Assembly (NCBI RefSeq): GCF_946481145.1
Contig: NZ_CAMLMJ010000001.1
Coordinates: 1 to 64,000, forward strand
Direction of reading: 5' to 3'
From: an uncultured Sediminibacterium sp.
GTDB lineage: Bacteria; Bacteroidota; Bacteroidia; Chitinophagales; Chitinophagaceae
DNA: 64,000 nucleotides
The notes under the pieces are model-generated. The model made no database searches. It was not told the DNA's origin and saw nothing but the letters and a program-made list of their open reading frames with translations. A program made the translations under genes and the position numbers. The first letter of the stretch is position 1; each line of letters opens with the position of its first letter. This document shows, in pieces, positions 26,201-32,868 of the stretch.

Positions 26201-27340
26201 CAAATAAGTGGCAGATGGTCGGTTAAGTGCGTCATAAGTTGTTACCAGCCATTGCCCAGTTGTATTGCGCATATTACCATCTCTGGTCATGATTAGCCTG
26301 TCGCGACCATCATACACCAATTCAACAGCTTCTGCATCCGGCACTTTTTTAAGTATCATGCGGTTACGGCCATCATACTCATAATAAAAACACTGCCCAT
26401 TCACAATAGCACTATAACTCGAAAGATCAATAGAACCCGCTGTTATGCCAACGTCTTCTACACCCTGTGGCTGTAACACAAAACGCAGGTTATTGCGGTC
26501 ATCATAAATATAATAAGTACAAAGCCAGTCGGTATGTGAGCCAATACTGGCGGCAGAACCCTGCTTAATTTCTACTTTCTTCAATACCACCTTGTTGTGC
26601 TTATCCTTATAAGTAACCACCCTTTTACCATTTTCATCTGTTGTAACCAGTCTGAATAAAACACCCGAGGCATAATAAGCTGTACTAACCGGTTTGGATC
26701 CTGAGGAAAGTGCAATGGTCCAGAGTCTTACTTCACTTGAACCATTTGATTCATAAGCACTGCTTGTTCCAACATTACTGCCGGCCCAGCTATTTCCGGC
26801 CGGCATTTCTTTCAATGACCTATTCAGTGGAGAAGACTCAATATCTGATTTACCATAATAAACACTTTCCCCGCTATAGGTTCCCGACATAAAACTTGCC
26901 TGTTCTGAAAAAGCACTTAATTTAAAATATCCGTCCGTGGCAGAACCTGAAGTATAGGGTAAATAATGATATACCTGTCTGCCATATGCATCATACAGAT
27001 AAGGCTGCACCATATCTTTTGCTCCCGGACTCATTTGTTTATCCACTGACTGAAGCAACCTGCCCAATCCATCGATATACTGAGTATTTTGTTTTGCTTC
27101 AGTATAACCAGCCGAACTTACACTACTATAAGAACTGTAAGGACGGGTTGCATCCCAGCTTCGAACAAGATTAGCCAGCCTGCCACTTGTATAAGCAGAA
27201 GGTGTACTTACAGGTGATACAGAAGGTTGTGTTGAACTATTCGGCTGCACCTGTGCCTGCACTGATGCAAGTATAACTATGGTTACAAAAAAAGCAACTG
27301 CTGATTTTTGAACCTGTTTATGTATGATGGATAAAAGCAT
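23216..27340 (-). CDS. Rhs/YD-repeat protein with polymorphic C-terminal tip
   Basis: Exported Rhs protein of 1374 residues. In order: signal peptide (about 10-30, ending VQAQ), a DUF6443-like N-terminal region, YD repeats (YDGRDRL, YDALNRPSATY, YDEFGRL, YDHAGRLLTI), a lectin/CBM-like insertion (about 870-1090), and the Rhs core (YDPQLGRFFQID ... NNPIRMNDPLGL). A tip of about 198 residues follows the core and is Ala/Lys-rich and helical, with a hydrophobic stretch near its middle (FAALLATITGSELLALI). I recognise no toxin family in the tip. The gene is coupled to the membrane immunity candidate. Confidence 0.9.
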   Translation of the reverse strand: MLLSIIHKQVQKSAVAFFVTIVILASVQAQVQPNSSTQPSVSPVSTPSAYTSGRLANLVRSWDATRPYSSYSSVSSAGYTEAKQNTQYIDGLGRLLQSVDKQMSPGAKDMVQPYLYDAYGRQVYHYLPYTSGSATDGYFKLSAFSEQASFMSGTYSGESVYYGKSDIESSPLNRSLKEMPAGNSWAGSNVGTSSAYESNGSSEVRLWTIALSSGSKPVSTAYYASGVLFRLVTTDENGKRVVTYKDKHNKVVLKKVEIKQGSAASIGSHTDWLCTYYIYDDRNNLRFVLQPQGVEDVGITAGSIDLSSYSAIVNGQCFYYEYDGRNRMILKKVPDAEAVELVYDGRDRLIMTRDGNMRNTTGQWLVTTYDALNRPSATYLWTNSSTASYHQGQAASSSTYPSLSGTYILLTETYYDNYSWVGSTGMPSSFNSSETSSGFLTPSDNTAPYPRSISANATATGMATGTKVRMLETGAYLYTASFYDEFGRLIQLHSLNQTGGIDITTNQYSFDGKLLVSKFNHNTGSGFYPGSVVFWTRNTYDHAGRLLTIKKQVNSGTEVTIATNTYNETGQLYTKALHTSPLETLTYEYSIRGWLKAINKAYVYSGGSNYFGMNISYDYGFTQNQVNGNIGGISWRDGYNYTQYNYGYSYDPANRLMKADFTGGSTDYSSQMGDGSTPTTAYDANGNIKKLIHKAGSNIDDLEYGYITNSNRLNYVRDANYTPSSTLGDFKEPAQNYNTDYAYDDNGNMISDANKSISAIDYNFLNLPRQVTMTGTGNGTINYSYDALGVKQKKTVTEGSTVTNFYYINGLEYSDAGELRQIPHEEGRIRRKPDGSYIYDYYLKDHLGSVRVTLSEEQPATVYSMVTSEPENEEQETKYFYNVKETRAQKPSSHPTRKAKDLYASKLKGGEKKTGPAILLKVTKGDKLSFSIESWYERKNKGGKDKTIALSEIAKLATGNILEAGKASALSAFSTESLLPALSSFLKDQDKTANTGKPKAFLNWVLLDEKLQPYKDDTTLIGKPEYSGYSQVGEESKLTKHVKKDWKIDRSGYVYIFSNNLDEEDVFFENFTVITQSGPILEVNHTYPFGLTIDGISGQASGRLENKYRFNGGNELQNKEFSNGNGLEWYDAKNRMYDPQLGRFFQIDKLSELSIDFTPYGFARNNPIRMNDPLGLREDTLNGTSEEVMVKSSRKEVATKAINKYDYGQITGWIDFQRKKGNSIEAIRNWALLNPYLSNAALDRIMDGTSETAVSIRDAKAEAWELEGKIFAALLATITGSELLALIEAEAAGVAAGRGVASITSKTKDIIKGIDALIKDGSILANYKVQVGLSKVIKNAPDLAKIANTAKKLYQNKALKEAVKEIIKEVRKSL

Positions 27341-27363
27341 ATAATATTCTTTATACTGATCAG

Positions 27364-30300
27364 TTAGTTAGTAGTTGGGTTTACTTTATACTTATAATCG
27401 AATGCCTTCACTATGTTTTTATCCCAGTCACGTATACTCTGCAAACGACCAAGTGCGTCGTATTCATAATAGGTGATCTGGTTGTTGGCATTTGTTTTAC
27501 TGGTAGCACCTGTAAGGGGGTTATAGGTTACCGTAGACATTTGTGCTGTGGAAGGATAGAGCCTGAGTTCGTCTATATAACCAGAACCTCCGATGGAAAG
27601 ACTGGTTGTACCAGAAACAGTTGCTGTATATAATGTCCAACCATTTTTAGTGACCACAGACGTACCAGAAATGCCTGATACCCAGCCACCCGCATAAAGC
27701 CAGTAACTAACCGTATAGGTTATACCTGAATTAAGCGAGGAATGTGTAATGTTTCCGCTGGATAAACTATAACTATTACTTCCCGTGGCACCTCCTCCTG
27801 TATTAATGGTTCCGGAATAAGTCCAGTTCCCCTTACCACTTGATTCAAAGCTTGAATAGGCTATGGCAGATACCGGCGCATTCACTACTTCTGCAGATGG
27901 GTAATTTCCGTTTTCGTTCCACAGGTAGCTGGTGGTAATATTATTCCTGCCCTGTATCTCTGCAATATTTCCTTTGCTGTCGTAGCTCAACACCTGCAAT
28001 TCAGTATCCCAGGCTGTTGATTGAGGGTCATAACGTTCCTGTGTAGATAAATCGAGTGTAGTACTATTGAATAGTGCATGTACATTTTTGAACCATCCGA
28101 TTACCGTACTGTTGGTTGTATTGGTTTGCTTTACTTCCAGTGGAACAGCAACCATATTTTTGGTGATCATCTGATCGGGGATAGACTGCCCCACAAAATC
28201 ATGTGCAAATTTTCTTTCGGTGGTAATGCTGTTCCCTTTACTGTCTGTTTGTACGCTTCTGGTTGATGTAAAAATACTGGCGTTATCATAGTAATGATTG
28301 GTTACCGTAGCAACAGACCCACTGGCGTCATAATCGGTAACAGTGGTTTTTTTCAGGTCGCTGCGGCCATAAGTCATATAATAGGCCCTCGCCCCATACA
28401 TTTTTTCGCTAAACGTATTTACATCATCCCAATAGTATAAACCGGCAATCAGGTTACGGCTGTTGCCATCGGAAATAGAGGGTGTGAAATAATAATTATC
28501 GTATTCATTTTCTACTTTCTTCAGCAACACATTGGATGCTGAATAGTAGGAAGTGGTGAGTGGTAAACCTTGCGACCAGTCGAGGTCTTGTTTTTGTACA
28601 TAAGGGAAATCGTTATCTGGCCCATTATAAGCAGGTGTATTGGTGAACTCATGAATAACATAGCCGTTTGAAACAGAACTGATGGTATTGTCGACCACCA
28701 CCCTGCTGTAAATAATGGGACTACCATTAAAATAAGATAGCGACTGTGTGGGTTGTGAAGTTTGGTTCAGGTAATCTTCATAAGTCCAGGACCATGCCAG
28801 GTAACACCTGTTCCAATAATAAACATGGCTTGGAATTACACGTACCACTCCTGAAGAAGCAGAAGAAGAAGTGGTATATGTATAATTGGAAACTTTAGCA
28901 ACTGCTGCAACAGAATCGTAGTCGGTAATTGTTTTTATGCGCAAGCCCCCAACCGACATATAGGTGGAAGAATAGGACTCATAGCCATAATTCAGTTCGT
29001 AGTCGAAACTGGTATAACCACCTGTTGGATAGTTTAGCTTTTCCAGGGTCCATGCTTTTGCATAGGTAAGGGAGGGTGTTTTATTACCCCCATAGGTATT
29101 TTGAGAGATAGCCGGTACATAAATTGAGCCATTCAGGGTGCCGTTATAACCCTGCCCATTGTAGAAACCCCACCAATCCTGTGCTTTTGAATTGCGAACA
29201 GGTAGTTTGGTTGAATTGTATTCAAATGTATAGGGAGGAAGCGAAAGTGAACCTGAACTTTCCTGTACAGAAACCAGTTTAAGTCTTTTGTAAAAATCAT
29301 TACTTGAATATCCTAAAGGGGGTGTACAACCATAGGCCCATCCGGCACAATAATCAGATTCAAAATAGCCGTAGCTCAGTGTGAAGGTTTTTTGCACCGT
29401 ACCATTTGAAATGGTAACTGCGGTTAATGCATTGTCACCGTAATAATCATCTCTTGAGAAACCATAAGTAAAATCTACTTCTGTTCCATCCGGAAAACTG
29501 ATCTGGGAGATACGAGTTACATACCCAGATATATCATTATAACTTTGGGTAAGGTTGGAAGCTACGATGGTAGTACCACTGATGGTTAGGCGATAGGAAT
29601 CAGAAAAACCGCCCTGGTACGTCAGAGAGCTGCCACTACCACCATAAGTGAAATTGATTTCATTGACAGCATCGGGGAATACAATTTTGGTGACGTACCA
29701 GCTACTGACATAAGTAGGCAGTGTAGGCGGCACCCCACTTAATGAACTGGAAACAGTAGACCATTCTTTCTGATTAAATACATACTTAAACCCTTTTTCA
29801 TCTTTGATGATGAATTCATCAATCGATCCACTCACAATTGAGTAAGTAATTTTCAAGTTACTCTGAGAGACAAGCTGTATAGAGCCGTCTTTTTTAAAGA
29901 AGAATTTTCCTGATACATTCCCTACTGAAAACTGGAAAATATCGCATTCGCCATCGAGTGAATTTTCAGATACACCCTGCACAGAAAGGAAATCACCATA
30001 AGAAACGTTCTGGTAACATATTCCTGCGCTGGTAGAGGGATAACCTGAGGGTGTAGAAGTTAAATCATACCCATTCGTATAATAATAAGGAAGCGCTGAG
30101 GTATTTAAATAGCCGTAGCTATCCTCATCAGGTCTTCCCCGCATAGTCCGGGAAACCATTCCACCTGCATTCAGCGACCAGCCAAGACCTACATTGGAGG
30201 CCATGTCTTCCACCTTGATTCCTCCTGAATGGTAATTGAGCCCAACATTAAAACTTGCCCCTTTTTGAGGAGCACTGTAGGTATAAAAAGGAATAGCTAT

Positions 30301-30483
30301 CGATGCAATGCCGGTACTTAATGAAACAGGCATATCGCCATACTTGCCGATGGCAGATGCATTAGGACCAGGGGCAATGGCCACTTTCCTTAGTTCCTGA
30401 TTGGATGATTCATCGTATTGCGCCATCACCGATGAAACGCAAAAACAAAAAACAAACAGTCCTTTCCATTTTTTGCTGATCAT
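27364..30483 (-). CDS. Rhs N-terminal half (SpvB-like shell protein)
   Basis: Exported protein of 1039 residues with a signal peptide (about 1-21, ending VMAQ). The N-terminal region (GDMPVSLSTGIASIAIPFYTY; GLGWSLNAGGMVSRTMRG) is the SpvB/TcB-like start of Bacteroidetes Rhs shells. It is followed by many beta strands and ends in YD-repeat sequence (YYEYDALGRLQSIRDWD). The next Rhs gene begins 23 bp later with its own signal peptide, so the shell is made as two polypeptides rather than broken by a frameshift. It is probably secreted and assembled with the core protein. Confidence 0.88.
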   Translation of the reverse strand: MISKKWKGLFVFCFCVSSVMAQYDESSNQELRKVAIAPGPNASAIGKYGDMPVSLSTGIASIAIPFYTYSAPQKGASFNVGLNYHSGGIKVEDMASNVGLGWSLNAGGMVSRTMRGRPDEDSYGYLNTSALPYYYTNGYDLTSTPSGYPSTSAGICYQNVSYGDFLSVQGVSENSLDGECDIFQFSVGNVSGKFFFKKDGSIQLVSQSNLKITYSIVSGSIDEFIIKDEKGFKYVFNQKEWSTVSSSLSGVPPTLPTYVSSWYVTKIVFPDAVNEINFTYGGSGSSLTYQGGFSDSYRLTISGTTIVASNLTQSYNDISGYVTRISQISFPDGTEVDFTYGFSRDDYYGDNALTAVTISNGTVQKTFTLSYGYFESDYCAGWAYGCTPPLGYSSNDFYKRLKLVSVQESSGSLSLPPYTFEYNSTKLPVRNSKAQDWWGFYNGQGYNGTLNGSIYVPAISQNTYGGNKTPSLTYAKAWTLEKLNYPTGGYTSFDYELNYGYESYSSTYMSVGGLRIKTITDYDSVAAVAKVSNYTYTTSSSASSGVVRVIPSHVYYWNRCYLAWSWTYEDYLNQTSQPTQSLSYFNGSPIIYSRVVVDNTISSVSNGYVIHEFTNTPAYNGPDNDFPYVQKQDLDWSQGLPLTTSYYSASNVLLKKVENEYDNYYFTPSISDGNSRNLIAGLYYWDDVNTFSEKMYGARAYYMTYGRSDLKKTTVTDYDASGSVATVTNHYYDNASIFTSTRSVQTDSKGNSITTERKFAHDFVGQSIPDQMITKNMVAVPLEVKQTNTTNSTVIGWFKNVHALFNSTTLDLSTQERYDPQSTAWDTELQVLSYDSKGNIAEIQGRNNITTSYLWNENGNYPSAEVVNAPVSAIAYSSFESSGKGNWTYSGTINTGGGATGSNSYSLSSGNITHSSLNSGITYTVSYWLYAGGWVSGISGTSVVTKNGWTLYTATVSGTTSLSIGGSGYIDELRLYPSTAQMSTVTYNPLTGATSKTNANNQITYYEYDALGRLQSIRDWDKNIVKAFDYKYKVNPTTN

Positions 30484-30513
30484 ATATATAGGTATTATGC
30501 TTAAATAATTTAT

Positions 30514-31908
30514 TTAAAACAGTTGTCCATAACGGAACTGCAACGGCTGCTGACCATTTGTTCGGTTTAAGAAATCGTATAGCAACTGTATTTTGGTTTC
30601 CTTTTTCTTATTAATCTTCAGTTTTTTCGTAATGCCTAAAAGAGCGGTATGCTGCCAGTCGTTGATCTGGGAAAAACGCGAAAATGCCTGCATATAATTT
30701 TTTTCATACCCTCCGCTAAGCCAGAACCCTCCTTTAATTCTTATATCTGCATAAGTTCTTAATCCTACTCCCTGGTGACTGAACCTGATATCTTTCCATC
30801 CATTACCCATACCCAGTTTATAGGCTATGCCGGTACCGACAACACTATTATCGTTTAGTTTGTATCCGATACTTAATCCAAGATCTGCCAGGGAGGGAAG
30901 TATATTTGTGGCCCTTCTTGTTTGCAGGTTCCAGCCCAATTCTATTCGTTGGAAAAAGCTTTTTGTCTTCTGACGATTTGGTGAAAAATCTGGCATGGTT
31001 AAGGCTTCTCCATCGTTCATTCCGGGTAATCTTAGAGATGGCGCACTTGTTAATGGTTCAGTTTGCGCATTGGTGAGGGCATTGTTAACGGCCATATTAT
31101 CCATTCCGGATCTTAACAATCTTGCCTGTATTTCTGCTATAGTTTGCAGGTTATCGGTTGTTCCGGCAGGTGAACCAATACCTCCTGAACCGCCCGGAAA
31201 CAGAGCGCTAAACTGACTGTTCGTATTAAAGAAATCTTTGAACGCTTCAGATTCCCTGATTAATCCAAGTACTTTTTTTTCCAGTTTTGAGCCATCCGAA
31301 AGCAAAGACTTTATTTCATTGAATTGTTGCTGGTAATAGAAGAACTCTTTATTCAATTTTTTCAGTTCTTTTACGAGCCCAAACTGTTGAAATTGCTGCA
31401 TTAAAAGACGTTTACGCTCTTTCAACTGTTGCTGAATCTGTGCAGCCGCCTGGATACTGTTTGCATATTCTTTGATATTTTCAGAAGCTGATATGAAGGA
31501 TTTTGAAAGTTTGTCGTTTAATATATTACCCGTACTTAAAAAATCGATACTTGTTTGAACGCTGTCTAAACCTGGTAAATATTCCTTCCATTCGTTGTTT
31601 GAAGAAAATTTAAGTGAATGCTGAAATTTACTATAGAGGTTATTTGATTCAGCCAGCATAAGATTTGCTTTTGCCGAATCTGTTTTAGCAATCTTTTTAA
31701 TCAGCTTTGCTTCCTGCTTTTGCAGTTTGCTAATCCCTCCATTTATGCTCTTTTGAAGCCTGGACTGAAGCTTTTCGATGTTTGTTTCGACTTTGTTTAC
31801 AAAGTCGAATTGTTGTTTTTCTGTTAAATCCAATTTGCGGTTTTCCATTTGCGCATTGGATGACAAAACAAAAACAATTAATAAACAGATAGTTATGGTT
31901 AAACGCAT
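30514..31908 (-). CDS. Rhs-operon coiled-coil and outer-membrane protein
   Basis: Protein of about 464 residues from the ATG at 31908. A signal peptide (MRLTITICLLIVFVLSSNAQ) precedes a long helical, Lys/Gln/Leu-rich region likely to form coiled coils (about 25-230). A C-terminal beta-rich region (about 320-464, SIGYKLNDNSVVGTGIAY, WLSGGYEKNYM) resembles an outer-membrane barrel and ends in Phe. It is 30 bp upstream of the Rhs N-terminal gene and first in the operon. It may anchor or export the Rhs shell; the role is inferred from order. The longer frame from 31968 would overlap the promoter. Confidence 0.8.
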   Translation of the reverse strand: MRLTITICLLIVFVLSSNAQMENRKLDLTEKQQFDFVNKVETNIEKLQSRLQKSINGGISKLQKQEAKLIKKIAKTDSAKANLMLAESNNLYSKFQHSLKFSSNNEWKEYLPGLDSVQTSIDFLSTGNILNDKLSKSFISASENIKEYANSIQAAAQIQQQLKERKRLLMQQFQQFGLVKELKKLNKEFFYYQQQFNEIKSLLSDGSKLEKKVLGLIRESEAFKDFFNTNSQFSALFPGGSGGIGSPAGTTDNLQTIAEIQARLLRSGMDNMAVNNALTNAQTEPLTSAPSLRLPGMNDGEALTMPDFSPNRQKTKSFFQRIELGWNLQTRRATNILPSLADLGLSIGYKLNDNSVVGTGIAYKLGMGNGWKDIRFSHQGVGLRTYADIRIKGGFWLSGGYEKNYMQAFSRFSQINDWQHTALLGITKKLKINKKKETKIQLLYDFLNRTNGQQPLQFRYGQLF

Positions 31909-31937
31909 CGGCTTTTTTATTAGAAGATCGTCTAAAC

Positions 31938-31968
31938 CAAAAGTAGAAGGGGAAAATTTAATGGTCAA
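31938..31968 (-). promoter_or_regulatory. promoter of the Rhs operon
   Basis: On the minus strand TTGACC (TTG at 31968-31966), 20 bp, then TACTTTTG (31945-31938), an exact TAnnTTTG. The leader before the ATG at 31908 is about 25 bp. It rules out the longer upstream start. Confidence 0.7.
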
Positions 31969-32103
31969 TACGTAATTCTACGCAATTTGATATGTTGTAT
32001 TTATATAATTTTAAACTGTCTTTAAACTCAACAGCAATAAAAGCGCCCCCCTCTTTGAATGCTGACATGCACTAGTATTATATCATTATAATCCTGTTAA
32101 CTT

Positions 32104-32784
32104 ATGTCAGTTGTAAATCCGGTATCCATCGTCATAGCAGATGATCATGACTTTTTTAGAGAAGGCGTTAGTAATTATCTTTTAAATTTTTCAAAGTACA
32201 AAGTAGAGGGACAGGCATCCAATGGTGAGGAATTGATATCATTGGTTTCAAGTATCAAGCCAGATATCATTATAACAGATATAAATATGCCCGGCATAAA
32301 TGGTATCCAGGCAACTGGTATTTTATTAAAGAAGTTTCCTTCCATTAAGGTCTTAGCCTTTTCTTACCTCGAGAATACAGAATCCGTAATTAATATGTTC
32401 CTTGCGGGGGCCGCCGGGTATTTGAGTAAGGGTTTAAAAAGCAGCGAGTTGGTAAAAGCAATAGATGCCGTAATGGCAAACAATTTATATTTTTCAAGTA
32501 ACACGAATAAATCAATCACGCATCTACTTGAAAATAGTAGCTATCTCTCTAACAAATTTAATAATGAAGTTGACCTATCTAACAGAGAGATTGAGATTAT
32601 TAAGTTGGTTTGTGAAAATCAAACTAGTTATTCAATTGGCAAAACTTTAGGTATCAGCAGCAGAACAGTTGAGAGACATCTTTCAAATATTTATCGAAAA
32701 ATATCTGTAAACAGTGCGGTAAGTTTGGTTATTTATGCCATTAAAAACAAGCTTTTTACCATTTCCGACGATTCTGTTAATTAA
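32104..32784 (+). CDS. NarL/LuxR-family response regulator
   Basis: Response regulator of 226 residues. The receiver domain has D13/D14, phospho-acceptor D59 in TDINMPG, S87 at the switch position and K109. The C-terminal LuxR-type helix-turn-helix reads LSNREIEIIKLVCENQTSY... with GISSRTVERHLSNIYRK. No histidine kinase is adjacent. It is transcribed away from the Rhs operon with 195 bp between the two starts, so it may regulate that operon and itself. That link is inferred only from the divergent layout. Confidence 0.92.
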   Translation: MSVVNPVSIVIADDHDFFREGVSNYLLNFSKYKVEGQASNGEELISLVSSIKPDIIITDINMPGINGIQATGILLKKFPSIKVLAFSYLENTESVINMFLAGAAGYLSKGLKSSELVKAIDAVMANNLYFSSNTNKSITHLLENSSYLSNKFNNEVDLSNREIEIIKLVCENQTSYSIGKTLGISSRTVERHLSNIYRKISVNSAVSLVIYAIKNKLFTISDDSVN

Positions 32785-32810
32785 GTATCCGTTGAATGTC
32801 TTAAAACAAA

Positions 32811-32835
32811 AACCGCCTGTAAAATACAGGCGGTT
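32811..32835. terminator. terminator between convergent genes
   Basis: Perfect 10-bp stem AACCGCCTGT/ACAGGCGGTT with a 5-nt loop. T-rich on the minus strand, so it best serves the outer-membrane protein gene ending at 32869, but it may also stop the regulator transcript. Confidence 0.85.
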
Positions 32836-32868
32836 ATATTTATCGTTTTCAGCATTCTTGCTAAACTA

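Noticed and set aside
27341..27363. Frameshift splitting one Rhs gene
   Set aside because: The downstream gene has its own start and signal peptide and begins with a DUF6443-like region, so two separate proteins are more likely.
31909..31968. Start of the Rhs-operon outer-membrane protein at 31968
   Set aside because: That start lies on the predicted -33 promoter element, and the added 20 residues would bury the signal peptide.
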